The position numbers and the translations under genes were made by a program. A DNA stretch of 32,726 bases from a virus. Below the pieces are notes generated by a model, which was not told the origin of the DNA, did not search any database, and was given only the letters and a program-made list of their open reading frames with translations. Where the stretch lies: IMG/VR virus record IMGVR_UViG_3300042515_001796, positions 1 to 32,726 of that record. One strand, given 5' to 3'. The first letter of the stretch is position 1. The number at the start of each line of letters is the position of its first letter. This document shows, piece after piece, positions 12,322-20,865 of the stretch.

Positions 12322-12497
12322 TACTTGCCGTCCTTGCGAAAGACTTCCCAGACGCCGATGGCCGCGATGACGAGAGCCGCCACGGAACTCCATTCCTCCG
12401 GCGAGAGCTTCCAGCCTGCGGCGGCGGCAAGCGTAGCCAGCCCGGCCCAAGTGGATTTTTCGCGCAGTTTTCCGAGTGCCGTATTAAGCAAGTTCAT
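12321..12497 (-). CDS. Holin-like membrane protein (58 aa)
   Basis: The sequence starts MNLLNTALGKLREKSTWAG and has a hydrophobic stretch LATLAAAAGW, then the segment WSSVAALVIAAIGVWEVF and a charged end RKDGK. Size, topology and position before the lipoprotein and endolysin fit a small holin or antiholin. The start has TTGACA 13 nt upstream; GGCGAGGG lies nearer the ATG but is not a clean Shine-Dalgarno. It is too short for common length cut-offs. Confidence 0.65.
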   Translation of the reverse strand: MNLLNTALGKLREKSTWAGLATLAAAAGWKLSPEEWSSVAALVIAAIGVWEVFRKDGK

Positions 12498-12516
12498 GCC
12501 CTCGCCGGGGTGTCAA
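12498..12516 (-). promoter_or_regulatory. TTGACA start-associated motif (spacer 13), lysis module
   Basis: TTGACA on the minus strand at 12511-12516, 13 nt before the holin-like ATG. It heads the lysis gene set after the tail-fibre genes. Confidence 0.5.
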
Positions 12517-12567
12517 AGCCTGCCTGTTCGCCATTCTTGAATAAAAAAGGCACCACGATTTCTTTCT

Positions 12568-12598
12568 AAAAAGCGAGAGCCGCCCGGCGAGGAGCGGC
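12568..12598 (-). terminator. Possible weak terminator ahead of the lysis genes
   Basis: The 5-bp stem GCCGC/GCGGC (12579-12583 and 12594-12598) is followed on the minus strand by six bases and then five T. The stem is short and the T run is displaced, so termination would be partial at best. Confidence 0.3.
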
Positions 12599-12631
12599 CC
12601 CGCGTCCGTTAGCCGAAGCACCCGGAGGAGA

Positions 12632-13006
12632 TTAGTTTTGCAAACCCGCCACAGCCTCCCCGCTCGCCTCCGCAAAGCTCGCCTGCGGCTGGCCGAAAGC
12701 CTCCGCTGGTGCGGGTGTCGGGGATGCGGCCCAAGAAAGCATGACGCCTTCAAGCCATGTCTTGCAGGCGGTCATCTTCGGGCCGAGGGGCTTGCCTGCT
12801 TGGAGCAGGGCCATCTCAAAACGCTGGAGGGCGAGCGTCTGGTAGGGCGAGAAGTATGCGGAGACAGCCTGCTCTGCGGTCAAAAGCGCGGGCACCTCCA
12901 CCACTGGCTCTGGCGTGAAAACTTCCCACCCCTTGCGGACAAGGTTGTCGATGACGCTCTGGTCGGTTTCGGTGCGGGTCTGGGATTCGTAGCGGAGATG
13001 GGTCAT
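12632..13006 (-). CDS. Hypothetical protein after the tail-fibre genes (124 aa)
   Basis: MTHLRYESQTRTETDQSVIDNL, then VRKGWEVFTPEP, has the size and position of small fibre-associated or chaperone-like proteins encoded behind phage tail fibres. The C-terminus is Ala/Pro-rich and may be flexible. It starts 5 bases after the LamG-like gene stops. The function is not assigned. Confidence 0.65.
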   Translation of the reverse strand: MTHLRYESQTRTETDQSVIDNLVRKGWEVFTPEPVVEVPALLTAEQAVSAYFSPYQTLALQRFEMALLQAGKPLGPKMTACKTWLEGVMLSWAASPTPAPAEAFGQPQASFAEASGEAVAGLQN

Positions 13007-13011
13007 GGCGG

Positions 13012-13764
13012 TTAGTTGCAGGAATGTTTGAAAGCAAAAGCGTTAGCGTGTTCGCACCGCTTGCGAAGAGGCGATTCCATGTTGATGCCGAAGATGCCAA
13101 CAAAGCCAATATCGACCGAGGACAGTTGTGTGCTGTTTGATCTGCCGCCGATGCCGACACTGGATAAGCGGCCAAGGGCCGCGTTGCCTCCAGCCGTTCC
13201 TTGGACAATAGTTTGTAAAGTGCCATCGCGGGAAAACGTGTAGCTGTCTTTGTTGTTTGATGTTCCGCCGTTGTAAGTAATTACACAAAGCGCATAGGCT
13301 CCAGCAGCGACATCAACGCCTTGCGACGGATCAATAACGCTTGTTCCGTTGTCGGCCCAGCCAATCCAATTCAATCCAGCGTCCGCCCCGTTTGAAGAAC
13401 CTGCGTCGATCTGGGCCACACGCACATAGTCTGGCACTTCAATGATTGTCCGAATGTCGTTAGAAGCGGTTCTTTTAATATACAAAAACGCAGTAGCCGC
13501 CACAGGCGAAGAAATTGTGATCTCGTTGCGCGTCAGCACATCGTTGGACCCATCAAAGCGCACGACACCGTTGCCGCCCTGTTCCGCTGTCTGAAATTTT
13601 GGGCGATTGGCGGAAGTGGCTTGCGAAACATCGTTGCCGCCTCCACTGCGATCTGACCAAGGACTTACTTCGGTGTCATCGCTCTGGTGGATGTAGCGGC
13701 TGTCCAGAACAAGCCTGGCTTTTTCAACTGCGCCGAATTTGAAGTGTCTGTGCCGCGCTCTCAT
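13012..13764 (-). CDS. Laminin-G/jelly-roll tail protein
   Basis: A 250-aa protein from MRARHRHFKFG, two bases after the fibre gene ends. The pattern LVLDSRYI..., SPWSDRSGGGNDVSQ, then GGNGVVRFDGSNDVLT and ATAFLYIKR is that of concanavalin/LamG-like sandwich domains found in phage tail fibres that bind surface glycans. The remainder is beta rich with Gly/Asn/Ser turns. It is probably a receptor-binding or fibre tip component working with the large fibre directly upstream. Confidence 0.72.
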   Translation of the reverse strand: MRARHRHFKFGAVEKARLVLDSRYIHQSDDTEVSPWSDRSGGGNDVSQATSANRPKFQTAEQGGNGVVRFDGSNDVLTRNEITISSPVAATAFLYIKRTASNDIRTIIEVPDYVRVAQIDAGSSNGADAGLNWIGWADNGTSVIDPSQGVDVAAGAYALCVITYNGGTSNNKDSYTFSRDGTLQTIVQGTAGGNAALGRLSSVGIGGRSNSTQLSSVDIGFVGIFGINMESPLRKRCEHANAFAFKHSCN

Positions 13765-13766
13765 GG

Positions 13767-16415
13767 TCAATTGAATATAATCTCCACGCCAAGCAGGCGG
13801 GCGTCTACGGCAAGGGTGTCTTCGGACACATCGCGGGAGATGGTGAATTGTATCGGCGTATTTGCGGCGGGTGTGCCGCCGATGGTGCAGGCCGAGGTCG
13901 CGGAGGTGATGTGCATATCGTTGGCCGCGATCAGCGTGTCGTTGACTGCCTGCTTGGTTCCCGCCGCCGTGTCGAGCGCATCGTCGTTGGCAAAGGCGCG
14001 TCCTTGGATAGCCCATTCAACCGTTCCGCTGCCACTTGCCGCCGTCCAATAGAACCGCGCCGTGATGGTGCCGTTGTTGTAGTTGGACGGCATGACCACC
14101 AGCGCATCGGCAAATTCGTCCGATCCAGTGTCGAAAAGTAACTCGTCGAAGTTTTGGTCGTTGGTCGTAGTCTCGCGGGAATCGACGCCGCATCCTGCGG
14201 TGGTCTTGGGAATCCATGCGGAGGCGGGAATCCAGAGGTTTGTTGCGCCGCCAGATCCACCGCCCGAAGCCGCCGCCCACTTCACTCCCAAAGTCTCAGC
14301 CGAATCGACCGTAAGAACATGGCCGTTCGTGCCGCCCACAGGGAGCCGTGCAACGGTGTCTGCCGCCGAGGCCACGATGAGATCGCCTTTGGCGTCTACG
14401 ATGGTCGGGGCGAGGACATTCGTTGAGCCTGTGCCGACAGGGAGCCGCGCAACGGCAAGCGTCCCGCTGGAAATGTTGTCGGCGTTCGTCGTGTCAGTAG
14501 TTGCCGAGGCGGCCAGGCCCAAAGTAGTCCGCTGTGCCGCTGCGTCTGCGTCATCAAGCAGAGCCTTGCCCGCTGTCGTGATGTCGCCGCCGAGCTTGGA
14601 TGTTCCGACTGCGCCCGAATCAATCGTCCATGTCGCGCCCGATGCGCTGACGGTGATGTCGCCCTTGTCGCCGTCTGTGACGCCTGCGCCCGTTGCCGAC
14701 AACTCTCCCGCCGAAAGACTCAAGCCCAAGCCGATTTGGATCTCCTCGACAGCACCCGTGCTGGCTGTTGTGCGTCCGAGGATGCGGGCGGTCGCTTGGG
14801 TTAGGCCAGAGGTGGTGATGGCTCCTGCCGCTACCGCGCCAACATCTCCTGCGGTGGTTGGGATGTCTGTAACGACTGCGATAGTTCCCGACTGGTCGGG
14901 GATCGTGAGGGTTACGTTATCTGTAAGCTGCTCTTGAACATCTATTGTCGCAGTATATAGCCCTTGCTCGTCAACAAGTTTGGCGCTTGCCATAAAGATG
15001 TTGGCAAGATTGCCACCACTTCGCTCAATGCGGACATTGGGGTTGCTGCCTTGCAAAAACATTTCGCCGCCGCGAAGACCAAGCAGCGCTTCATTGTTGC
15101 TTTCGTCCGTAACGGAAATGTAGGGAGTATCATTGCCGCCAGTATGTTGAAATGTTAGCTCTTGTGATTCAAATTCAATGATGTCGATTGATGCGCCGTT
15201 TAGCGAAACTAATGAAACACCATTGCCATCATTAACAGCGAGTTGAGAAAAAGACGGAATTGGGTCTGATCCGCCCGCAACCCCGCCCGAAAGCGTGAAG
15301 CCCGAGCCGTTTTCGGGAATCTGCGACCCATCGCCCCAAATCAAAGTAGCTTGATTGGAGGGATTGGCCGAGTTCCACGCAGACAGGCGGTTAATTATCG
15401 ACTGAGAGCCATTAAATGTAAGCGTGATGCTGTTGCCTGCGGTTCCAGCGGCGTTTGCGCGAACAAGAACGGGCGTGGACATCCCTGCGACTTGGACGCT
15501 GGAACTGGCCTTGACGCCCGCCGCATGGCTGGCCGCATGAGCCAGTGTTGAGCTCGGTGTCCTCGCATCACTCAACCGCGCATCGTTCCCCTCGCAAAAG
15601 CTCCCTGCCGCCGTGCCGAATGAACCCGCCTCGACGACGCCGCTTGTGCCCGTTTTGAGCGGGAGGTTGGCGGTGGTGCCGATTTTGCCGTCGTTGGTTA
15701 GGTTGCCGTGGGTGTGGTTTCCTACCGCCACATCGTTGGCCCCTGTGCCGACATTTTTGCCAGCGGCATCTCCGCTCAGGGTCGGGTTGATGCGCTGCCC
15801 GACAACCGCCTCCCATTGGTCGCCTGTCAGACGATCCCACGACGAGGGTGCGGGCGATGTTTGGCCTACTTCAACGCTCCACGAAGTGACTTGCCACGGC
15901 GTTGTCGTGTTTTGCGCCGAGGAATAAATGTCGTCGGAGTTGTAGGACACCATCCAAGCTGCTCCGTCCCAATAAATGAAACTGTCCTTGTCTTTGTAGT
16001 AGATGCCCTTGCCGCCAAAAAACCCGCCGTAGACGTAGACGCCGTTTGTGTTGGCGTTGCCCGCATCCAAGATTTCCAGACCTTGAAAGAATACGTCTGC
16101 CGCTTCGTGGGTGTGGTTAAGGGCAGCAACCGCGACTGCTCCCGTGGCCCCGTTCACGCTCGTGACGGCCCCCGATTCGTTGCCCCATGCGGGGATGCCG
16201 TTGGCGACTTTTAGAACTTGACCGCTGGTGCCGATGGCGAGGCGGGCGTTTTGGCCGCTTGATGCCCGGTAGAGCGTGTCCCCTGTTGTCGTCAGCGGCA
16301 GGCCCGCGACATCGCCGGGGTCGCCCTTGGGACCGACTGGCCCTTGCGGCCCCTGTTCGATGACCTTGATTACCTCGGTCGCCGCGCCCGTGCGAATTGT
16401 AATCGTTTCGCCCAT
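13767..16415 (-). CDS. Large tail fibre protein with collagen-like segment
   Basis: An 882-aa protein. A short N-terminal attachment region is followed by a collagen-like triplet run (GPQGPVGPKGDPGD, near residues 22-35), then a long repetitive beta-rich shaft with recurring Gly/Ala/Thr/Asn modules such as KGDLIVASAADTVARLPVG and repeated TTAG/TLAVARLPVG elements. The C-terminal part (ANTPIQFTISRDVSEDTLAVDARLLGVEIIFN) is a compact beta end. This is the typical architecture of a trimeric side or tail-tip fibre that carries host-binding domains. It is the largest gene of the window. Confidence 0.85.
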   Translation of the reverse strand: MGETITIRTGAATEVIKVIEQGPQGPVGPKGDPGDVAGLPLTTTGDTLYRASSGQNARLAIGTSGQVLKVANGIPAWGNESGAVTSVNGATGAVAVAALNHTHEAADVFFQGLEILDAGNANTNGVYVYGGFFGGKGIYYKDKDSFIYWDGAAWMVSYNSDDIYSSAQNTTTPWQVTSWSVEVGQTSPAPSSWDRLTGDQWEAVVGQRINPTLSGDAAGKNVGTGANDVAVGNHTHGNLTNDGKIGTTANLPLKTGTSGVVEAGSFGTAAGSFCEGNDARLSDARTPSSTLAHAASHAAGVKASSSVQVAGMSTPVLVRANAAGTAGNSITLTFNGSQSIINRLSAWNSANPSNQATLIWGDGSQIPENGSGFTLSGGVAGGSDPIPSFSQLAVNDGNGVSLVSLNGASIDIIEFESQELTFQHTGGNDTPYISVTDESNNEALLGLRGGEMFLQGSNPNVRIERSGGNLANIFMASAKLVDEQGLYTATIDVQEQLTDNVTLTIPDQSGTIAVVTDIPTTAGDVGAVAAGAITTSGLTQATARILGRTTASTGAVEEIQIGLGLSLSAGELSATGAGVTDGDKGDITVSASGATWTIDSGAVGTSKLGGDITTAGKALLDDADAAAQRTTLGLAASATTDTTNADNISSGTLAVARLPVGTGSTNVLAPTIVDAKGDLIVASAADTVARLPVGGTNGHVLTVDSAETLGVKWAAASGGGSGGATNLWIPASAWIPKTTAGCGVDSRETTTNDQNFDELLFDTGSDEFADALVVMPSNYNNGTITARFYWTAASGSGTVEWAIQGRAFANDDALDTAAGTKQAVNDTLIAANDMHITSATSACTIGGTPAANTPIQFTISRDVSEDTLAVDARLLGVEIIFN

Positions 16416-16419
16416 GTGA

Positions 16420-16782
16420 TTAGCGGGTGATTTCGCGACTAACTACTGCGCGGCCTTCCATAAGGCGGCGGACGGCCCCGGATGGGTTCACGACTTCCAA
16501 GTCGTAAAGGTAGGTTGCCGCAGTGATGGTCGCTGACGAGATGGCCGAATAGGAAAGGCCGATCACACCATTGCTCAACGCGGTCATGGTGCTGGTCGCG
16601 GTCGATAGCGAAACGGTGGGCGATGCGGCCTCTGCGGTTGTCCTCAACATCATGCGGGCCGACCATCCGCTAAGATTCACGGGCTCGCCGTCTGATTCCC
16701 AAAGCAGCGTTGTGTCCCATGTCTGGCCTTGCGGCAAACAGAGATCAACTTGCGCCGGGCACTTGCCGTAGAGGTCGCTCAT
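16420..16782 (-). CDS. Small beta-sandwich tail/baseplate protein (120 aa)
   Basis: LPQGQTWDTTLLWESDGEPVNLSGWSARMMLRTT is a pattern seen in short phage baseplate-upper-like proteins, followed by Ser/Thr-rich strands and YLYDLEVVNPSG. It sits directly before the large fibre and may form its attachment point on the tail tip. AAGGA lies about 9 nt before the start, so this gene has a plausible ribosome binding site. Confidence 0.65.
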   Translation of the reverse strand: MSDLYGKCPAQVDLCLPQGQTWDTTLLWESDGEPVNLSGWSARMMLRTTAEAASPTVSLSTATSTMTALSNGVIGLSYSAISSATITAATYLYDLEVVNPSGAVRRLMEGRAVVSREITR

Positions 16783-16964
16783 TTGTTTCGATCCTTCCAG
16801 ACTTTGCGTGCGGACATCGCCGCGACAAACAGGCCGAGCGCCAAGGCGGACAGGCGCATCCCCGTTTCAAGGTGCGGCAAAAGCGAGACGATGACCGAGC
16901 CGAGCGAGGTGGTCACGCCGACGAAGGGGCGAGAAAGGAAGTCGATGGGGTCGTGCAGGCTCAT
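16779..16964 (-). CDS. Small membrane protein within the tail operon (61 aa)
   Basis: Linked by ATGA overlaps on both sides. A hydrophobic stretch at about residues 35-52 (GMRLSALALGLFVAAMSA) is followed by a basic end (RKVWKDRNK). It could be a second holin or a membrane protein used in DNA entry. Its location among fibre genes, away from the lysis module, is unusual. Confidence 0.6.
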   Translation of the reverse strand: MSLHDPIDFLSRPFVGVTTSLGSVIVSLLPHLETGMRLSALALGLFVAAMSARKVWKDRNK

Positions 16965-17824
16965 TGGTAATACGGAACGCGCACCGAGTTGGTGCCGACA
17001 AAGAATTGAATCCAGCCAACGATGGTGTTGGTGCTGCTGGGTGTTGAGGCGTTCGTGGCGAAGCCTACCGGGCGGTGCATGAGGGTTGCCCCCGTGTTGG
17101 TGTCGATCAGCGTGGCGACCTTGTTGGTGGGATTGATTGAGTAGATGTCGGCCTCGATCGCGTTGGTGTTGGTGGCCGAGCGGGCAGATGGGCCGATCAT
17201 CGCCAATGCGTTGTAACCAAAGACCGAGAACACGGCCACGCCGTTGCCGTTTGTGTTGGTTGAACGAAAACCAAACTGCGCCGAGCGGTTGGTGGCCTCT
17301 GCCGTGCCGACGCGGAACAAGGTTTCGTTGGAGATCGTTGTGTTGTTGCTGGCGATGAGGTTGGCGAGGCCGAGGAAGGGTTCGTTGTTGGTGCGGTAGA
17401 TGAAAAGAATCCCGTTGTTAGTGGCGGTCTGGTTGGTGATGGCGATGTTGCCGTCCGAGGTGATGTTGCGAAATGCGACATTGTTGGTGGCTCCGAGAGC
17501 CAAGTTGGTGCGGGTGGCGGCGGCCACGCTTGCCGAGTTTGTTCCTTGAAAGACAATCGGGAAATAAAACTCCATCGGCCCCTCAAAAGCAACGGCGGTT
17601 GCCTCCATGCGTATAACGTCCGAATCGAAATAAATAAAAGCGTCAGATCCCACCGTGGCAGACTCAATGCGGTCTGTGCGGATCGTGTTGGTAAAAGTCA
17701 ACACGTTGGTTCCCGAATACATTACCCGCCCGTTTGTCGTGTTATACATCAACGACTTCAGCGTCTGTCCATAGCCCGTGGCGCAAAGTGCGGCGAATAA
17801 GAGGGTAAGAAAAAATCGTTTCAT
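16961..17824 (-). CDS. Tail-operon protein with Sec signal peptide (287 aa)
   Basis: The chosen start MKRFFLTLLFAALCATGYGQ gives a textbook signal peptide (basic n-region, hydrophobic core, likely cleavage before QTL). The mature protein is an Asn/Thr-rich, beta-repeat domain (GRVMYSGTNVLTFTN, SVAAATRTNLALGATNNVAF, NTNTGATLMHRP). Virion proteins are normally assembled in the cytoplasm, so an exported product in the tail operon is odd: it may be a surface adhesin, an exclusion factor, or a fibre whose N-terminus only mimics a signal. No ribosome binding site is visible. Confidence 0.7.
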   Translation of the reverse strand: MKRFFLTLLFAALCATGYGQTLKSLMYNTTNGRVMYSGTNVLTFTNTIRTDRIESATVGSDAFIYFDSDVIRMEATAVAFEGPMEFYFPIVFQGTNSASVAAATRTNLALGATNNVAFRNITSDGNIAITNQTATNNGILFIYRTNNEPFLGLANLIASNNTTISNETLFRVGTAEATNRSAQFGFRSTNTNGNGVAVFSVFGYNALAMIGPSARSATNTNAIEADIYSINPTNKVATLIDTNTGATLMHRPVGFATNASTPSSTNTIVGWIQFFVGTNSVRVPYYQ

Positions 17825-17829
17825 ATCGT

Positions 17830-18924
17830 TTACAGTTTGGTTGTTGTCACTACACCGTTGGCGTCCACGGAGAGCGCCCATGTGCCGCCACTGCCATCGG
17901 TGAAGTTGAGAACGGCGGTCGTGCCACCCGCTGGGAGCGGCACGGGCGAAGTTGAGTCAATAATGTCATTGCTGATGGCCGCTCCGGTCGCATAAGTCTG
18001 CGTGCGCCCGCCGCCCGACACCTCGACTTCCATGCGAAGGTTGCTGGTGTTGCCTGCGGAAATGAGCGAGGCGACTTCGTTGGTGTTAAAGGAAAGCGCG
18101 CCAGCCAGTCCCGGTGCAGCGGCAAGGGTGGAAGAAACAAGCAGGTTGGCAAAATTGATGTTGCCCTGCGAATTGGCAAAGGTCAGCACGATGCCCGTGC
18201 CGTAGGAACCGCTGGCAAGGATTTGCGGTTGGCTGTCGAGCACGATGCCCGCCGCGATAAAGGCCGCCTCAACCGCGCTGGCAGTAACCGGCGGCTCGAT
18301 GACGGGGGTGCTAATCGCGGGCAAGGTCGCCGTGCCGCCGCCGCTTGTGACGGCTGCGGCGATGGGATCAGCTTGGGGCGCGGTGGCGATGCGAAAAGTG
18401 TCTGGCGTTCGCCCCGTAACAAAGTAGGTGCTATTGGCGAACGTGCTGCCGCTAATGGTGAAAGACGACAGGGCGACGGTTTGGCCGTTGAGCAGACCGT
18501 GGTTTGCTGCCGTGAAGACACCTGCCGAAACGCTGGACACGGTGACGGCGCGGGATGGCAAGGTAAAAAAGATGCCGCCCTCAGTCGGGGTGTTGCCCGC
18601 GAAAGTGACGCGCTGCACTTCGTTATTTCCGCCGCCGCCATTGGTCACGGAAGTAATGCTCGCCGTGATGCTTGTAGAAATCGCCGTCCAACTCGTCGCA
18701 AGGGCGGCGGGAGCCGTCAGCCCCACGGCCAATTTAACTGTATTTGCCGAATAATCGATCCCCGTGTAGGGCTGCTGCGCGTCTCCAGTCGGTTCTAAAA
18801 AATAAAGCTCGATGCCTTCGACGTCCTCTTGAAAAAAAGCCGTGCTAGACGCGGGCAAGGCGCGGTCAATCCCGCCAACAAAAGCGCGGCTTTGGGTGTC
18901 CAAATAAAAGCGGCGGGCCTGCAT
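17830..18924 (-). CDS. Tail protein, baseplate/fibre-type (364 aa)
   Basis: MQARRFYLDTQSRAFVGGID is followed by beta-rich, Ala/Thr/Ser-rich sequence with YFVTGRTPDTFRIATAP, a repeat-like element common in phage tail and adhesin proteins, and a C-terminal strand region ending VDANGVVTTTKL. It lies between tail-tip genes and fibre genes, which suggests a structural part of the tail tip. TTGACA precedes the start by 16 nt, together with a G-rich AAGGA-type stretch. Confidence 0.65.
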   Translation of the reverse strand: MQARRFYLDTQSRAFVGGIDRALPASSTAFFQEDVEGIELYFLEPTGDAQQPYTGIDYSANTVKLAVGLTAPAALATSWTAISTSITASITSVTNGGGGNNEVQRVTFAGNTPTEGGIFFTLPSRAVTVSSVSAGVFTAANHGLLNGQTVALSSFTISGSTFANSTYFVTGRTPDTFRIATAPQADPIAAAVTSGGGTATLPAISTPVIEPPVTASAVEAAFIAAGIVLDSQPQILASGSYGTGIVLTFANSQGNINFANLLVSSTLAAAPGLAGALSFNTNEVASLISAGNTSNLRMEVEVSGGGRTQTYATGAAISNDIIDSTSPVPLPAGGTTAVLNFTDGSGGTWALSVDANGVVTTTKL

Positions 18925-18946
18925 CCTGTCCTTCCCCCTGTGTCAA
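18925..18946 (-). promoter_or_regulatory. TTGACA start-associated motif (spacer 16)
   Basis: Minus-strand TTGACA at 18941-18946. The spacer is purine-rich, with GGGGGAAGGA, so this site could combine the motif with a weak Shine-Dalgarno. Confidence 0.45.
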
Positions 18947-18955
18947 AGGGCGCGA

Positions 18956-19183
18956 TTAGGCTTGGTCCGCGCGGTCGCAGCATCCGCTAATGCGCGCGCG
19001 GTTCGGCGGATGGGCGCGGAGGGTGCCTGCATCAAATGCGGCTTTGGCCTCTGGCGTGTTCAGCTTTTGGCGCAGGCACTCAAGGCAGTTGCCGATGTAT
19101 GGCGATCCGCCAAACCAGCCGAGCGCGCAATGGATTGGCCCCCGGTCGCGGACGCGGGTCGCGTGTGGGCAGTCGAGTTTCAT
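18956..19183 (-). CDS. Cys-rich small protein (75 aa)
   Basis: Contains CPHATRV, then HCALGWFGGSPYIGNCLECL and GCCDRADQA: seven Cys and two His that could bind a metal or form disulfides. ATGA joins it to the Cys-rich 246-aa gene upstream. It lies in the tail-tip region. No family is recognised. Confidence 0.65.
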   Translation of the reverse strand: MKLDCPHATRVRDRGPIHCALGWFGGSPYIGNCLECLRQKLNTPEAKAAFDAGTLRAHPPNRARISGCCDRADQA

Positions 19184-19920
19184 TCAGCAGCAACCACGCA
19201 CTGACCGCTTGTTCCGTAGCTGCCTGCGGGCGAATTGTAAGGGCCGTCTCCCGCCGTGCGGAATCCCGCATCGCTTAATTGCCAGAGGATGCGCCCCATA
19301 CCCAATTCCTGTGCCTGTGCTTGGGTGGCGTCGCTGCGGTAGAAAAGAGTGCCGTTTACCTCCCCTCCGCTGCGAGAACGCCACACGCACAAGCCCTCCC
19401 GATAATAGGTTTTGGTTGTGGAGCCGCTGTCGGTGGTGCAGGTGGCTGTGTAAGAGTCCGAGAAGTTGTCGGTTGGGAATGAATCGTTTGGCAGTTGTTG
19501 TAACGGCCAGTCGGGGCCGTCCAATGGCCCATAATTATACAAAAGGCACTCTTGTTCAGCCCAGTCTTGAGCATCGGCCCACGTTCCTGTCTCAGTTTGA
19601 ATTTGCAAAATCCAGACAATAGGGTTTGCGAGCAAGCGATACGGCTTGCCGTCAATAGACTCCCCGCCCCCGCTTGCCACACCTTCATAAATGCCCTCGC
19701 CGCTTTCGGTCAGCGTCAGAAGAACTGTGTATGAAAACGCCGTCGAAACAAAAATCAGCGTTTGCGGCAAGTCTTGCCGCGCATACAAAATATTGAGTCC
19801 TTCAGCCGGATACGGGCAACAAAAGTCTGGTATGGTAACACAGCACGAACAACTGACCCGCGTGGTGCCCTCGGTCGTTTTTAAGATTACCCGACCTTGA
19901 TTGAGCTTGACCGTTGCCAT
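19180..19920 (-). CDS. Tail-tip region protein with Cys cluster (246 aa)
   Basis: The N-terminus carries a tight cysteine cluster (SCSCCVTIPDFCCPY, five Cys within 12 residues), followed by a beta-rich body with many aromatic residues (DWAEQECLLYNYG, GTLFYRSDATQ). The cluster suggests metal binding. In lambda-type tails the gpL tip protein holds an iron-sulfur cluster, and a comparable function is possible but unproven here. It is encoded directly before the other Cys-rich gene. No homology is recognised. Confidence 0.65.
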   Translation of the reverse strand: MATVKLNQGRVILKTTEGTTRVSCSCCVTIPDFCCPYPAEGLNILYARQDLPQTLIFVSTAFSYTVLLTLTESGEGIYEGVASGGGESIDGKPYRLLANPIVWILQIQTETGTWADAQDWAEQECLLYNYGPLDGPDWPLQQLPNDSFPTDNFSDSYTATCTTDSGSTTKTYYREGLCVWRSRSGGEVNGTLFYRSDATQAQAQELGMGRILWQLSDAGFRTAGDGPYNSPAGSYGTSGQCVVAAE

Positions 19921-19923
19921 AGC

Positions 19924-20193
19924 TCACTCGTCTTCGCACTCTTCGGTGTCGAGCCAAGTCAGCTTGCCGTTGACGGCAGCCAGAACAAAAGTGCCATTGC
20001 CGGGGGGCGGCCAATACGTTGGATTGATCAGCCAGCCGTTATCTTCGCGTTTCACGATGTAGGGCTTGCTGTCGCCGTCCCAATCTTTCGGATAACACTT
20101 TTCAAAGTTCCGATCCAACTTGCCCGCCGAAATGCGATACGGCGGGTTCGGTGGCGAGCCCTGCAAGTCGTCTTTGAATTTTTCTAGAGCCAT
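19924..20193 (-). CDS. Small tail-tip region protein (89 aa)
   Basis: MALEKFKDDLQGSPPNPPYRI, then NGWLINPTYWPPPGNGTFVLAAVNGKLTWL, is Trp/Pro-rich with a strand-turn-strand layout. The start overlaps the previous stop as TAATG. It probably assembles with the neighbouring tail-tip genes. No family is recognised. Confidence 0.6.
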   Translation of the reverse strand: MALEKFKDDLQGSPPNPPYRISAGKLDRNFEKCYPKDWDGDSKPYIVKREDNGWLINPTYWPPPGNGTFVLAAVNGKLTWLDTEECEDE

Positions 20194-20861
20194 TAGCGTT
20201 GCACGGCTTGAGCGGTGGCGGTAAGCGCGTAGCGTTTCACGGGGCCAACGGGCGTGATAGTCAGATCGGTTATCACGTCCACTTTGAAAGTGTCGCCCGC
20301 AAAAACGATAACATTGTCGGTGCGTGCAATGTCGCGGCTTCGATTGCGGATGTTTTTGATAGTGGGCGCAAGGCGCGGGTTAGACGAGCTCCCCATTGAT
20401 GACCAGACCACCGAAAGGCTTTGCGCCGTATAGTCAAACGTCTCTGTAAAACCAAAGGTTCCCAAAAATGGCGTGCCTGTTGTGTTGCCCTGCGCCGCGC
20501 CCGTTCCGGTGCCGCTGTAGCTTCTCTGGCTTTCCTTGATCGACACATTCCGCCGCTGGTCAAGGCTGCTGCCAACATACACCGCGCGCAGGTAGCCGAT
20601 GCCTTTGTCGGTCGTCGTGTCTAAAGAGTTGAGATACACATTGTTCGTTTCCAGCGGTAACGCGGCGGCATCGGCAGGGAGCGGCACGGGCGGCGGTTGC
20701 TCCATGCGAAAGCGAAACAAATTGCGCGGCAAGGCGGTGGCAAGGCAGGCGAAGTTCATGCCGATTTCCACAAAGCCGTCCTCGGCCACGCGGGTCGTGT
20801 GGGCCTGCAAAACCAAGCCACCGTTATTGAAGTCGGGATTGCTGCGGATGATGAAGCTCAT
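20193..20861 (-). CDS. Tail protein following the tape measure (222 aa)
   Basis: A beta-rich protein with an N-terminal strand region (MSFIIRSNPDFNNGGLVLQAH) and a C-terminal IVFAGDTFKVDVITDLTITPVGP. It is the first gene after the tape measure gene (gap of 4 bases), the place of distal tail or minor tail proteins (gpM/gpL-like) in lambda-like tails. The assignment rests on position. Confidence 0.6.
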   Translation of the reverse strand: MSFIIRSNPDFNNGGLVLQAHTTRVAEDGFVEIGMNFACLATALPRNLFRFRMEQPPPVPLPADAAALPLETNNVYLNSLDTTTDKGIGYLRAVYVGSSLDQRRNVSIKESQRSYSGTGTGAAQGNTTGTPFLGTFGFTETFDYTAQSLSVVWSSMGSSSNPRLAPTIKNIRNRSRDIARTDNVIVFAGDTFKVDVITDLTITPVGPVKRYALTATAQAVQR

Positions 20862-20865
20862 GGCA

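Noticed and set aside
14083-14937. A long plus-strand frame inside the tail fibre gene
   Set aside because: It is the antisense shadow of repetitive GC-rich fibre sequence, without start signal or recognisable motifs.
13767-16415. A diversity-generating retroelement target in the fibre gene
   Set aside because: No reverse transcriptase gene or template repeat is seen in the window.
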